Assembly: GCA_002293475.1 (NCBI GenBank)
Contig: DBDG01000002.1
Location: 1-27,817, forward strand
DNA: 27,817 nucleotides
DNA from: Lachnospiraceae bacterium UBA938
Lineage (GTDB): Bacteria; Bacillota; Clostridia; Lachnospirales; Lachnospiraceae
Direction of reading: 5' to 3'
Positions 7,432 through 16,137 of the stretch are shown here, in pieces (within the stretch, counting starts at the first letter, position 1; each line of letters begins with the position of its first letter). A program made the position numbers and the translations under genes. The notes under the pieces are model-generated. The model did not search any database and was not told where the DNA came from. It was given only the letters and a program-made list of their open reading frames with translations.

Positions 7432-10221
7432 TCAGACATCGGGAAGCTCTGCTTCCATGTAAATACGGTCAACGATGAGATGCGGTTTGACTTCTTCCAC
7501 ACGCAGGCTGTAGATTCCCGGCTGCATGTCGAACTTGAACAGTTTCTGAGTAATCCAGCGTCCCTCGGTACCCCGGACACTGATGTTCGTAAGCCGGCTG
7601 CCATTAACCGATAATTCACAGGACGTCTGGGCGGTATTAAAGTCTATTGACATCATATGGCCGTACACTTGATAGATTCCCGGCGTTGTTATGCGGATAT
7701 ATATGGTCCGGTTCATTTCTATGGCAACCGTGACGGCTGTTTTCCCGCCGCTGCTTGTGTCCGTTATTGCGGCAGACGGCAGGACGGCTGTTTCATGGCG
7801 GTCTAGCGGCTTCAGGGCGAAACTCCCAAGGGCAGTCCGCCGTGGCCGTGTCATGGCCGCGGTATTGATGAGAAAGCCTAGGATATATCTGGCGCGCTGC
7901 TGCAGTTCGCCTAGGTGCAGGGTGCCGTCCTCCAGGCTGGAAAGGATGTCATCCCCGGCCGAATTGGCTTCGGCACCATAATTGTTTACTACCATGTATA
8001 AATCATTGCCGGCGCGGACCATGTCGCGAAGGTTCCGTTCGCTGGCGGGACCGCCGTTTTCCACATGGTTCATCTCCGCCCACCAGTCGGTCATGACAAT
8101 GCCGTCAAAGCCCCACTCGTGACGTAAGACGGTGGTGTTTAGGTCGTAGTTTGACGGCGTCCAATGGCCGTTCAGAGGGTTATAGGAAGTCATGATGGCT
8201 TTTACATTACCTTGTCTGACAGCCATCTCAAAACCGCGCAGGTAGATTTCCCTGACCGCGCGTTCGGAAACCACCGCATCGGTAGTCCGCCTGGCGGTCT
8301 CCTGATTATTGCAGGCGAAGTGCTTGACGGTGGCATCCGCTCCGCCGGCTTTTATCCCTTTGACGGCAGATGTAGCGATGCTCCCGGTTAAAAAGGGGTC
8401 TTCGGAATAGTACTCAAAATTGCGCCCGTTCAAGGGGCTTCTGTGAATGTTTATGCCGGGACCGAGAAGCAGGTCGATTTCGTTACGGACCAGCTCGCGG
8501 CCTTCCATGATATATAATTCTTCAATCAATGCCGTATTGAAGGTGGCGGCCAGCAAGGTTCCGATCGGCAGCTGCGTGGCGTTTAGATCCTGCCGCATCC
8601 TGATTCCGGAAGGCCCGTCGGCGGTACTGGCTAACGGTATCCCATAGCGGATCAGGGATTCCCCGACGCTGCCAAATACGGAGGTGGTACCGGGTGTCGC
8701 TTCCGGATGATCCATGCCTTCGCCCCTGACCAGCATAGCCAGTTCTTCCTTCGTAAGCTGGGCTATGAAATCGTCCAAGGCGGCCCGGCCTGATTGGACA
8801 TCTTTTAAACTGATGCCGCGGTCGCCGGTCAGTGTCATTTCAGACGGCAGCCCGGCTTTGATCCGTTCGCTAATGTTGATCGTCCGGGTGGGGACGGTTT
8901 CAAACTGTATTTCATAGGTACCGTCCGGCTTTCTGGTTCCCGGCTTCATCCGGCGGTAAGTCCTAGTCGGTGCCAAGACTTCTGAGCGCTGGTCAGTCAC
9001 ACGGAAAGTCTCCTGGGTATAGGTCATGACTTTCTGTGCCTGGCGGACGCTGTTTCCCATATAGATATGATAGTCTCCGGCTTCCATGACGTAGGCTGAC
9101 TTGGCACCGGAGATACCGGAGTCGTCATATGTATGCATCCTGTCTATGTCGATTACGAACTCCAGATCCTGGGCGGAACCCGGTGCCAGCAGGCCGGTCT
9201 TTTGATAGGCCAGAAGCTGCCTGGCCGGCTGGCCGAGCCGTCCCTGCGGAGCCTCATAATATACCTGCACGACCTCTTTGCCGGAGAATTCCGCACCGGT
9301 ATTACGGACAGTGAGTGACAGCCTGATGGTGCCGCCGGCAATTTGGGCATTACGGGTTTCAATGGAAAAATCAGTATAGGATATTCCATAACCAAACGCA
9401 AACATGACCTTTTCTGGGCAGAAAGTTTCAAAATAACGGTAACCGACATAAATATCTTCTACGTAACAGTTACGCTCCGGATTCCCATAATAAGGCGCGC
9501 AGGGATAATCTTCAAGCCTCAGGGCAATCGTATCCGGCAGCTTGCCGCTGGGAACGGTATTACCCAGCAACAGGTCGGCCGCCGCGTTGCCTCCTTCCAT
9601 ACCGCCTTGCCAGACCAGCAGCAGGGCTTTCACATGGGCAGACAGCTCCTGGCAGCCCATAAAACCCATGTCGATAATGTTGGAGATATTTAATATCAAG
9701 ATAACCTGGTCAAAACAGGCATTGACCGTCTTAAGCAGCTCTTCTTCGGTCTGGGTAAGCCGGAGGCTTCCGGCCTGCCCGGCATTATCCTGGTCTTCTC
9801 CGGCCGTGCGGCCGATTACGATGACGGCTTTCTCGGAAACTGCCCTTGCCGCTTTGACCATTTCCATGGTGACCGGCATTTCCTGCTGATTCCAAGGCTC
9901 GGCTGCCCAAGCACCGCCGCCGTCATCAAAGGGATGTTCGGCGATCCAGGCTTCATATACCGCAGCCAGGCTTTCATTGACCACATGGCTCTTTGCGCGC
10001 AGGCTTCCTAACAGATTGGTAGTATAGGGTACGCTGACCAGACCGCCGGAACCCGTGCCGCTGCGGTAGTAGTCGATCTGGCAGCGGCCGAACAGGGAGA
10101 CGGTTTCCTCTTTCCGGACAGGCAGCGCCCGGTCTTCGTTCATCAGCAGTACAGCTCCTTCGCCGGCCGCTTCTCTGGCCTTATCGGCAAAACCTTCAAG
10201 GGGAATTCCTATTTTATTCAT
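7432..10221 (-). CDS. GH3 beta-glucosidase with permuted domain order
   Basis: This is a 929-aa glycoside hydrolase family 3 enzyme with the two catalytic-fold halves swapped. The alpha/beta sandwich normally found C-terminally comes first (LLMNEDRALPV at about 25-35, with GYRYFE and FAFGYGISYTDF around 265-290). A fibronectin-III-like segment follows (NTGAEFSGKEVVQVY). The TIM barrel then spans about 470-770, with KHFACNNQE and the nucleophile motif GIVMTDWWA (Asp near 710). A further beta-rich segment (about 810-929) could be a carbohydrate-binding or structural domain. No signal peptide is present, so it acts in the cytoplasm, presumably on imported beta-glucosides. This order is known from ruminal Butyrivibrio and Ruminococcus enzymes. 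GAGGAAA precedes the ATG. Confidence 0.92.
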   Translation of the reverse strand: MNKIGIPLEGFADKAREAAGEGAVLLMNEDRALPVRKEETVSLFGRCQIDYYRSGTGSGGLVSVPYTTNLLGSLRAKSHVVNESLAAVYEAWIAEHPFDDGGGAWAAEPWNQQEMPVTMEMVKAARAVSEKAVIVIGRTAGEDQDNAGQAGSLRLTQTEEELLKTVNACFDQVILILNISNIIDMGFMGCQELSAHVKALLLVWQGGMEGGNAAADLLLGNTVPSGKLPDTIALRLEDYPCAPYYGNPERNCYVEDIYVGYRYFETFCPEKVMFAFGYGISYTDFSIETRNAQIAGGTIRLSLTVRNTGAEFSGKEVVQVYYEAPQGRLGQPARQLLAYQKTGLLAPGSAQDLEFVIDIDRMHTYDDSGISGAKSAYVMEAGDYHIYMGNSVRQAQKVMTYTQETFRVTDQRSEVLAPTRTYRRMKPGTRKPDGTYEIQFETVPTRTINISERIKAGLPSEMTLTGDRGISLKDVQSGRAALDDFIAQLTKEELAMLVRGEGMDHPEATPGTTSVFGSVGESLIRYGIPLASTADGPSGIRMRQDLNATQLPIGTLLAATFNTALIEELYIMEGRELVRNEIDLLLGPGINIHRSPLNGRNFEYYSEDPFLTGSIATSAVKGIKAGGADATVKHFACNNQETARRTTDAVVSERAVREIYLRGFEMAVRQGNVKAIMTSYNPLNGHWTPSNYDLNTTVLRHEWGFDGIVMTDWWAEMNHVENGGPASERNLRDMVRAGNDLYMVVNNYGAEANSAGDDILSSLEDGTLHLGELQQRARYILGFLINTAAMTRPRRTALGSFALKPLDRHETAVLPSAAITDTSSGGKTAVTVAIEMNRTIYIRITTPGIYQVYGHMMSIDFNTAQTSCELSVNGSRLTNISVRGTEGRWITQKLFKFDMQPGIYSLRVEEVKPHLIVDRIYMEAELPDV

Positions 10222-10339
10222 GGTATTTCCTCATTCTCAATTGCACTATTTGCTATTATTATGATCGCTTATTTGACTCCGCTCTTTCCCTTATATACCT
10301 GTAATATGTCCTGCCATGAACAAGACCTTAATTGGCAGT

Positions 10340-11674
10340 CTAGACAATCCCCTGAGCCGTCATGGCATCGGCTACTTTCAGAAATCCGGCAATATTGGCA
10401 CCGGCGACATAATTGCCGGCCATGCCGTATTCTTTGGCCGCCTGATCTAGGTTGTGGAAGATATTTACCATGATATTCTTAAGCTGGCTGTCCACTTCTT
10501 CAAAACTCCAGCTCAGCCTTTCGCTGTTCTGGCTCATCTCCAGCGCGGATGTGGCCACGCCGCCGGCGTTGGCCGCTTTGCCGGGAGCAAACATGACCTG
10601 ATTGGCCTGAAGGTATTCGGTGGCATCCATGGTGGTCGGCATATTGGCACCTTCGGCAACGGCAAGGCAGCCATTGGCAACCAGAAGCTTGGCGTCTTCA
10701 AGGAGGAGTTCGTTCTGTGTCGCACAAGGCAGGGCGATATCGCATTTTACGCTCCATACTCCCCGGCCTTCATGATATTGCGCACTGGAACGTCTAGCCG
10801 CATATTCTGTCAGCCTGGCCCGTTTTACTTCTTTTATTTCTTTTAAAAGCTCTAGGTCAATGCCTTCCGGATCGTAGACCCATCCGGTTGAATCGGATGC
10901 CGTTACGACCTTGGCTCCCAGTTCCTGTGCCTTCTGGGCAGCATAGATTGCCACATTGCCGGAACCGGATACCACGACAGTCTTCCCGGCGATATCATGG
11001 CCGTTGGCTTTAAGCATTTCAGCCGTCAGATATAACAGGCCGAAGCCGGTCGCCTCTTTCCTGGCTAAGGAACCGCCGTAAGACAGGCCTTTTCCGGTCA
11101 GGACACCCTCGTAAACCCCGCGGATTCTCTTATATTGTCCGAACATGTAGCCGATTTCTCTGGCTCCGGTGCCGATATCACCGGCCGGAACATCGGTATC
11201 TGCTCCTATGTACTTGCACAGTTCCGTCATAAAGCTCTGGCAGAAGGCCATGACTTCCCGGTCTGAGCGCCCCTTGGGGTCAAAGTCGGCGCCGCCCTTG
11301 CCGCCACCGATCGGCAGCCCGGTCAGGGAATTCTTAAATATCTGCTCAAAGCCGAGGAACTTGATAATGCCTAGGTTCACGCTGGGATGCAGCCTGAGAC
11401 CGCCTTTGTACGGCCCGATGGCACCGTTATACTGGACGCGGAAGGCATTATTTACCTGCACCTGTCCTTGATCATCCACCCAAGGTACACGGAACAGCAG
11501 CTGTCGTTCCGGAGTGACCAGCCGCTCTAACAAAGCATCTTTCCGATATTTCTCTTCATTGGCATCGATCACGGCGCGCAACGATTCCAGTACCTCTTTT
11601 ACAGCCTGATGGAACTCCGGCTGGGCGGGATTCTTCTCAACCACCATGCTGTATACTTCATCAACATATGACAT
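10340..11674 (-). CDS. gdhA: NADP-type glutamate dehydrogenase
   Basis: It interconverts 2-oxoglutarate plus ammonia and glutamate. The 444-aa length and the motifs match the hexameric bacterial GdhA: VQYNGAIGPYKGGLRLHPSVN (substrate lysine), GLPIGGGKGGADFDP (catalytic Lys region), PAGDIGTGAREIGYMFGQYKR, and the Rossmann motif VVSGSGNVAIYAAQKA. The dinucleotide-binding region ends in SDSTGWVYD, consistent with NADP use. TAAGGAGGA precedes the ATG by a few bases and a good promoter lies upstream. It is a stand-alone ammonia-assimilation gene; the GH3 gene downstream starts 118 bp later. Confidence 0.96.
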   Translation of the reverse strand: MSYVDEVYSMVVEKNPAQPEFHQAVKEVLESLRAVIDANEEKYRKDALLERLVTPERQLLFRVPWVDDQGQVQVNNAFRVQYNGAIGPYKGGLRLHPSVNLGIIKFLGFEQIFKNSLTGLPIGGGKGGADFDPKGRSDREVMAFCQSFMTELCKYIGADTDVPAGDIGTGAREIGYMFGQYKRIRGVYEGVLTGKGLSYGGSLARKEATGFGLLYLTAEMLKANGHDIAGKTVVVSGSGNVAIYAAQKAQELGAKVVTASDSTGWVYDPEGIDLELLKEIKEVKRARLTEYAARRSSAQYHEGRGVWSVKCDIALPCATQNELLLEDAKLLVANGCLAVAEGANMPTTMDATEYLQANQVMFAPGKAANAGGVATSALEMSQNSERLSWSFEEVDSQLKNIMVNIFHNLDQAAKEYGMAGNYVAGANIAGFLKVADAMTAQGIV

Positions 11675-11740
11675 TTTTCTTCCTCCTTATAACATTAGAT
11701 TGGCACCTTGGCGGCGCCGGTCAAAGATAAACCACTAATT

Positions 11741-11769
11741 ATTATATAACGGGGGAATGAAAATCACAA
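11741..11769 (-). promoter_or_regulatory. gdhA promoter
   Basis: On the minus strand TTGTGA (11764-11769) and TATAAT (11741-11746) are 17 bp apart. The leader is about 60 nt and includes the GC-rich self-complementary CCGGCGCC stretch before the ribosome site. Confidence 0.75.
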
Positions 11770-11819
11770 TAAATAAATTTAACAGGAGGTGATTTTTTTA
11801 AGTGTTACGGCCACGCATC

Positions 11820-12251
11820 CTACAGGTATTTTTTCAGCTGCTTTATGTTGGCTTCTTCAAAATCCATGAGTTCCTTGGCCATCTCCACATAGACGTTACG
11901 GGCATTTTCGTGCCGGTTCACTGTTTTACACATATCAAGCACGCCCCGGCTACTCCCTTGAATGACAATTTCTGCCATATGGCTGGTGCTGGTATTAAAA
12001 AACGTATTGGCCTGAATCCCGCCGACCAACATTTTTTCACTTAGACCTCCCGAACGGTATTCATCCGCTTTGTTATCCAGAAGGCTGTTAGTGGCTTTAT
12101 TATATATCTCTGAGTATTTCAAGTTCTGCCTTGACAGCTGCATGGCAAGATCATCGTCATACACCTTGTCGCTTATCGTATCTAGGGCTCTCATAGCCAT
12201 TTTGGTATTCCTTTGAATACCCCTTAGAATTTCCGCATCATCTTTTCTCAT
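11820..12251 (-). CDS. Small all-helical protein of unknown function
   Basis: I do not recognise a named family. The 143-aa protein is soluble and looks fully alpha-helical, with long amphipathic stretches: residues 1-32, 35-62, 68-115 and 117-143. A four-helix-bundle, ferritin-like shape is plausible. The central helix holds the segment GGIQANTFFNTSTSHMAEIVIQGSSRGVLDM, and a conserved-looking NRHENARNVYVEMAKELMDFEE tail carries His and Glu residues; metal-binding is speculation. GGGAGG lies about 8-10 bp before the ATG. It is separated from the oxidoreductase upstream by a hairpin and is probably its own unit. Confidence 0.8.
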   Translation of the reverse strand: MRKDDAEILRGIQRNTKMAMRALDTISDKVYDDDLAMQLSRQNLKYSEIYNKATNSLLDNKADEYRSGGLSEKMLVGGIQANTFFNTSTSHMAEIVIQGSSRGVLDMCKTVNRHENARNVYVEMAKELMDFEEANIKQLKKYL

Positions 12252-12315
12252 TTTGTCCGACCTCCCATATTCCGTAAAGTATAATCATGTTCTAATTGCT
12301 TTGTTCCATAAGCGA

Positions 12316-12352
12316 AACAGGATAAGATGCTGTATCAGCATCCTATCCTGTT
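12316..12352. other. Stem-loop between the oxidoreductase and the helical-protein gene
   Basis: Arms AACAGGATA/TATCCTGTT enclose an inner GATGCT/AGCATC stem and a four-base loop. T-rich sequence follows only weakly on either strand, so it could be an inefficient terminator of the oxidoreductase transcript or an mRNA-stabilising structure. Confidence 0.7.
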
Positions 12353-12390
12353 ATTATAATTATTTCCTTTACATTATTTCCTATACAAAT

Positions 12391-12434
12391 ACCAACTATT
12401 TTACTACCAACTTTTTTACTACCAACTATTTTAC
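12391..12434. repeat. Three 15-bp tandem repeats
   Basis: Units ACCAACTATTTTACT (12391), ACCAACTTTTTTACT (12406) and ACCAACTATTTTAC (12421) follow each other directly and end just before the oxidoreductase stop. The unit resembles the 15-bp unit upstream of padR (shared TTGGTAGTA on the minus strand). Confidence 0.85.
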
Positions 12435-12441
12435 AAACTAT

Positions 12442-13425
12442 TTACTCTTCAAAAGGATATTTTAGCCCCCACTGCTTCCTGATTTCATCCATCATGCGCA
12501 TAATCCGCAGGGTCTCATCATGGGGCATTTCCTCACATTCGATCCGGCCCGCCGCTATCGCCCTGATACATGCTTCCACTTCATGCTCATAACCGGTAAT
12601 CTGACCCGGCCTTTCATAGCGGTCTGTCAACTGATAATCCCCGGTATAGACCGACAGGCTTTCAAAGCAGGTGATGTTTTCGATGACCATATAGCCTTTG
12701 GTGCCATAGATGACGCCCTGACGGTCGCTTTTGCCGGTTATGGAACTGGCCAGCACGGCAGTCTTGCCATCTTGGAAGGTGAGGATAATGGCATTTTGTT
12801 CGTCCACTCCCGCATCAGTAAAAACGCAGTCCGAAGTGATCTTGTTAACCGCTGTTCCAAACATCATCGCGGCAAAGTTCAGGACATATACGCCCAGATC
12901 CAATAGTGCCCCGCCCGCCAAAGCCGGATCCTTCAACCTAGGCACACGGCTGATTACATATCCCAAGTTAGCCGTCAGCATCGTCGGTTCACCGATCACG
13001 CCGCTGTCCAGTACCTCCCATATGGTATGCCGCATCGGCAAATATCTGGTCCACATCGCTTCCGCCAGCAGGATGTTATTTTTTCTGGCTAATGCCACCA
13101 GTTCTTCCGCCTGAACCGCATTGGCAGTAAAGGCTTTCTCACACAATACCGCCTTCCCGTTCTCTAAGCAGAGCCTAGCATGACCATAATGCTCCGAATG
13201 GGGCGTCGCAACATAGATCAGGTCAATATCCTTATCCTTAACCAGCTCCTCATAAGAACCGTATGACTTTGGGATAGCGTATTGTTTCGCAAACTGCTCC
13301 GCCTTCTGCGGGTTCCGGGAACCGACCGCATATATGCGTGCCGAATCCATCCGGTCAACCGTCGCCGCCATAGTTCCGGCAATATTGCCGGCCCCCAATA
13401 TGCCCATATTAATCATTTTCTTCAC
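12442..13425 (-). CDS. Gfo/Idh/MocA-family NAD(P)-dependent oxidoreductase
   Basis: The 327-aa protein has an N-terminal Rossmann fold with GILGAGNIAGTMA near the start, then VATPHSEHYGHA and the CEKAFTAN motif. That motif is the family's EKP region with Ala instead of Pro. The second half (LLDLGVYVLNFA) contributes the substrate-binding alpha/beta domain with Asp and Tyr in the usual place. Such enzymes oxidise or reduce sugars, inositols or dihydrodiols; the substrate cannot be named. The first in-frame start is a GTG at 13425, 5 bp after the stop of the upstream SH3 gene, while an ATG follows three codons later. Both lack a strong ribosome site, so translation is probably coupled. Confidence 0.9.
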   Translation of the reverse strand: MKKMINMGILGAGNIAGTMAATVDRMDSARIYAVGSRNPQKAEQFAKQYAIPKSYGSYEELVKDKDIDLIYVATPHSEHYGHARLCLENGKAVLCEKAFTANAVQAEELVALARKNNILLAEAMWTRYLPMRHTIWEVLDSGVIGEPTMLTANLGYVISRVPRLKDPALAGGALLDLGVYVLNFAAMMFGTAVNKITSDCVFTDAGVDEQNAIILTFQDGKTAVLASSITGKSDRQGVIYGTKGYMVIENITCFESLSVYTGDYQLTDRYERPGQITGYEHEVEACIRAIAAGRIECEEMPHDETLRIMRMMDEIRKQWGLKYPFEE

Positions 13426-13430
13426 CGCTT

Positions 13431-14834
13431 TTATTCCACATACTCAGTCTTAACATAACCGATCTGGCCATCGTACTTGACTTTGGTCCAGCCGTTGCTC
13501 ATCTCCTCGACCAGATCCAGTTCTTCGCCGGCATAAACCGTCGCCAAGATATCGCCGTCTGTACCGGGAGTGCTTCTTATCCGGACGCTTTCTTTTACTT
13601 TTACTGTTCCGTTTGTCGTTATCTGGGAAGCCGATGCGGCCGGTGCGTCTGCCTCACTGTCGGCTTCTTCCTCCGCGTCGTCGGGTTCTTCCTCCGCTAT
13701 CGGTTCTGTTTCGATAATTTCCAGATATTCACTTTTTATAAAAGCATCGCCGTCTTCATATTCAACCCGGCTCCAGCCGTTTCCCCGCTGCTCCAAGACG
13801 GTGAATTCCTGGCCGAGCTCTGCCCGGCCGATTCTGTCGGCCGTTTCGCTGTCGGAACTCCGGATATTGACGACATCAGTGGTTTTGGCCGGTAATTCTA
13901 CACTGACATAGACCTGAAGTTCCTCTTCATCCGTCCCTTCGGTACCTTCTGCCGTTTCTGCTATGGTATCCGCGGTGATATCCGGCTGTTCGTTCTGGGC
14001 AAGGATAACACCGACATTTTCTTCGATTTTACCCGACATATAGGCAATAAACTCTTCCAGCTCTTGGTTGGAGGCGATGAGTTCGTTATATTCTACGGCA
14101 ATCTTATTGTTCAGTTCAACCACATCATCCTGAAGGCTGGCTGTCTGGACATATTCATAGATATTTTCATCCAGATCTTTTTTCCGGATGACGTAGCTGC
14201 CTTTCTCATTTCTCATGACATAATAGGTCTGAAATCCCGGAATGACGGCGTCAACATCGGTAAACCTGACCCTGCCGTATACATAGGTTACAAAGCTGTC
14301 TTCCGTCAGGCCGGGCTTGGTATATACATCAATGGATTCATAACGGTCAATATATTTGGCCAGTTCCGCGGCGCGGATCTGATCTAGGGAATTCAGATCA
14401 ATGTCGATTGACACGGCTGTCTCAATGTCGCCTTCTGCCAGTGCGGTATAATAGGTATTAATCAGTTTGTTGACTTCGGGATATTGGTTTTCTTCTAAGG
14501 GAATGTCCGGAACGGTGATATCGTTCAGGCTGATCTGGGATGCTTCCGCCTCGGAGGCGATGGCCTCCTGGACTGTCGTTTCCTCCCTGAGCCTGCTCCG
14601 CTCATTGGCATTGAGGGCAATGAGTACCGTTAACGCGACACAGACGACCAAGATCAGGGGCATTACTATTCTGGAATGAGATAAGATCCAATCGGCAATC
14701 ATCCCCATCTTGTCTTTGGCCATATTGGCTATATTCTTTACTTTATTCAGTTTCCCATCTTTATTGCTGTCGGAATCTCCTGGACTTGCCGCAGGACTGC
14801 TGCCGGAATTCCCATTATTATAGGGATCTGCCAT
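13431..14834 (-). CDS. Membrane-anchored protein with two bacterial SH3 domains
   Basis: The 467-aa protein has a short Asn/Ser/Gly-rich cytosolic N-terminus, one transmembrane segment (IVMPLILVVCVALTVLIAL, about 55-73) and a large external part. Residues 110-230 form an NTF2-like segment (YPEVNKLINTYYTALAEGDI). Two SH3b domains follow, at about 312-370 (VVNIRSSDSETADRIGRA...) and 408-467 (SVRIRSTPGTDGDILATV...). They are separated by an acidic Glu/Asp/Ala linker and precede a YVKTEYVE end. SH3b domains usually bind peptidoglycan or peptides, so a cell-envelope role is likely. GGAGGTAAAAATG gives an unambiguous start. tRNA-Arg lies 37 bp upstream in the same direction. Confidence 0.87.
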   Translation of the reverse strand: MADPYNNGNSGSSPAASPGDSDSNKDGKLNKVKNIANMAKDKMGMIADWILSHSRIVMPLILVVCVALTVLIALNANERSRLREETTVQEAIASEAEASQISLNDITVPDIPLEENQYPEVNKLINTYYTALAEGDIETAVSIDIDLNSLDQIRAAELAKYIDRYESIDVYTKPGLTEDSFVTYVYGRVRFTDVDAVIPGFQTYYVMRNEKGSYVIRKKDLDENIYEYVQTASLQDDVVELNNKIAVEYNELIASNQELEEFIAYMSGKIEENVGVILAQNEQPDITADTIAETAEGTEGTDEEELQVYVSVELPAKTTDVVNIRSSDSETADRIGRAELGQEFTVLEQRGNGWSRVEYEDGDAFIKSEYLEIIETEPIAEEEPDDAEEEADSEADAPAASASQITTNGTVKVKESVRIRSTPGTDGDILATVYAGEELDLVEEMSNGWTKVKYDGQIGYVKTEYVE

Positions 14835-14856
14835 TTTTACCTCCAGACTTATGGTT

Positions 14857-14982
14857 CAGGGTGATGTAAAATGCACTCGACAGGAATCGAACCTGCATTA
14901 AAGGCGTCGGAGGCCTTCGTTCTATCCGTTAGACTACGAGTGCATATTTCCATAATTGTTACAAATTTATTACATCACCCTG
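14857..14982. repeat. 13-bp perfect inverted repeat framing tRNA-Arg
   Basis: CAGGGTGATGTAA (14857-14869) and its exact complement TTACATCACCCTG (14970-14982) lie just outside the tRNA gene on either side. In a precursor transcript they would pair leader with trailer and enclose the whole tRNA. A TATAAT-like element sits immediately beyond the 5' copy. Confidence 0.85.
14872..14943 (-). tRNA. tRNA-Arg (anticodon CCG)
   Basis: The 72-nt cloverleaf starts GCACTCG and ends CGAGTGC plus discriminator A. The anticodon stem AAGGC/GCCTT encloses CTCCGAC, giving anticodon CCG, which reads CGG. The T arm GCAGG-TTCGATT-CCTGT is canonical. No CCA is encoded; the gene is followed by TTTT. Confidence 0.95.
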
Positions 14983-15047
14983 ATTATAATACCACAAGGT
15001 GCAAAAATTGTCCAGCAAATATTTTTAAATCATGATGACATTTTTTG

Positions 15048-16016
15048 CTAAAGCCGGATAATATCGCTATTTTTACGGTCAAAATAGTAGACGGAATAGG
15101 CGAGTACTTCTTCCGGATCTACCTGAGTATCATTGATTTCCGTTACCATTTTTAGCAGCTCATCCTTGTCCTGAAGCCCGTCATCGGGAATCATGATGAC
15201 CTCATGGACGGAACTGGGCAGAAGGTAGAGACCACCACCGGCCTGGTTGGCGAACCGGTCCAACACCTGGGGATAAAGCATTGCCGTAGCGCCAAAGAGC
15301 TTTTCCGGGTTGCTCAGTACATACATCCGATGGACGGTTTTTTCCTGACCGGTCTTTGCAACATCACCCTGATGTTCGTCAAAGACGTGGTCGATCACCT
15401 GGGAAACCTCTCCCTCTGCGCCCCACTTTTCCGCAAGCTCTTGGGCGTATAGCCCCTTCAGCACATCTTCCATGGTCTGGATGACCGCCGGATTAGCTGC
15501 CGGCGTATTCCTTAAGGCATCCTGGTAGAGCGTCTCCGGCGTGGTCTGCCATATATTCAGATGGGAATTGGTAATCAGGATAGTGCCGTTTTCCAGTAAT
15601 GGGTGGGTAATCCGGCAATAAAAGATAATGGCCAGATCCAAAAAGCGGATATGGGGTATTTCTTTCAGCAGCTCATGGTTCTTGTAGTAGTGGACAAGCT
15701 TAAACAGTACCCGGTCTTTCATCTGCTGATAAGACCGGAAAAAATCAAGGTCAAGTTCCGGCTGCGGACCGCCGGCACGATAGGCGGCGATGATGTCTTC
15801 GGCGATGGCCGTGGTACTTTTCCCTTTCTGATGATCCAAGTAATAGCTATTAAGGTAAAAAGCCGGAAAGACCGACTGTCCTTTCCCAGCAATGGTGATG
15901 CCGTCCAAGCGGACGCCGTTATTTTTCTTTACATGGGTGGCTGTGACCTTATAATCTTTGCCCATGAAGTCCTGCACTTCTTTTTTGATCTGGTCTAAAA
16001 AATCGTTATAATCCAT
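15048..16016 (-). CDS. DUF5688 family protein
   Basis: The 322-aa protein has the features of DUF5688, a family frequent and often multi-copy in Lachnospiraceae and of unknown function. Its N-terminus (FLDQIKKEVQDFMGKDYKVTATHVKKNNGVRLDGITI) is typical, as is the later PHIRFLDLAIIFYCRI. No membrane segment or catalytic motif is recognisable. The segment DRFANQAGGGLYLLPSSVHEVIMIPD near residue 250 is conserved-looking. AAAGGAA is placed 5 bp before the ATG. It lies between efp and tRNA-Arg and is downstream of the efp terminator, so it should have its own promoter, perhaps within the 16-bp repeats. Confidence 0.82.
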   Translation of the reverse strand: MDYNDFLDQIKKEVQDFMGKDYKVTATHVKKNNGVRLDGITIAGKGQSVFPAFYLNSYYLDHQKGKSTTAIAEDIIAAYRAGGPQPELDLDFFRSYQQMKDRVLFKLVHYYKNHELLKEIPHIRFLDLAIIFYCRITHPLLENGTILITNSHLNIWQTTPETLYQDALRNTPAANPAVIQTMEDVLKGLYAQELAEKWGAEGEVSQVIDHVFDEHQGDVAKTGQEKTVHRMYVLSNPEKLFGATAMLYPQVLDRFANQAGGGLYLLPSSVHEVIMIPDDGLQDKDELLKMVTEINDTQVDPEEVLAYSVYYFDRKNSDIIRL

Positions 16017-16031
16017 TTGATTCCTTTCTTT

Positions 16032-16063
16032 AATTAATAAGTGTGTGAATTAATAAGTGTGTG
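16032..16063. repeat. Two perfect 16-bp tandem repeats
   Basis: AATTAATAAGTGTGTG occurs twice in direct succession, between the efp terminator and the DUF5688 gene. It lies in the leader or promoter zone of that gene. Confidence 0.9.
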
Positions 16064-16070
16064 ATTGCGC

Positions 16071-16102
16071 AAAAAAGACAACAGAAGTTTCCTTCCATTG
16101 TC
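16071..16102 (-). terminator. Intrinsic terminator after efp
   Basis: On the minus strand GACAATGGAAG and CTTCTGTTGTC pair around GAAA, with two internal mismatches, and run directly into TTTTTT. It is located about 36 bp after the efp stop. Confidence 0.88.
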
Positions 16103-16137
16103 CTATAAGCGAAAGATAGAATTGCTGACAGAAATGC

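Noticed and set aside
12253..12465. 70-codon plus-strand frame
   Set aside because: Low-complexity reading of a hairpin and the 15-bp repeats (Tyr/Phe/Thr/Asn-rich).
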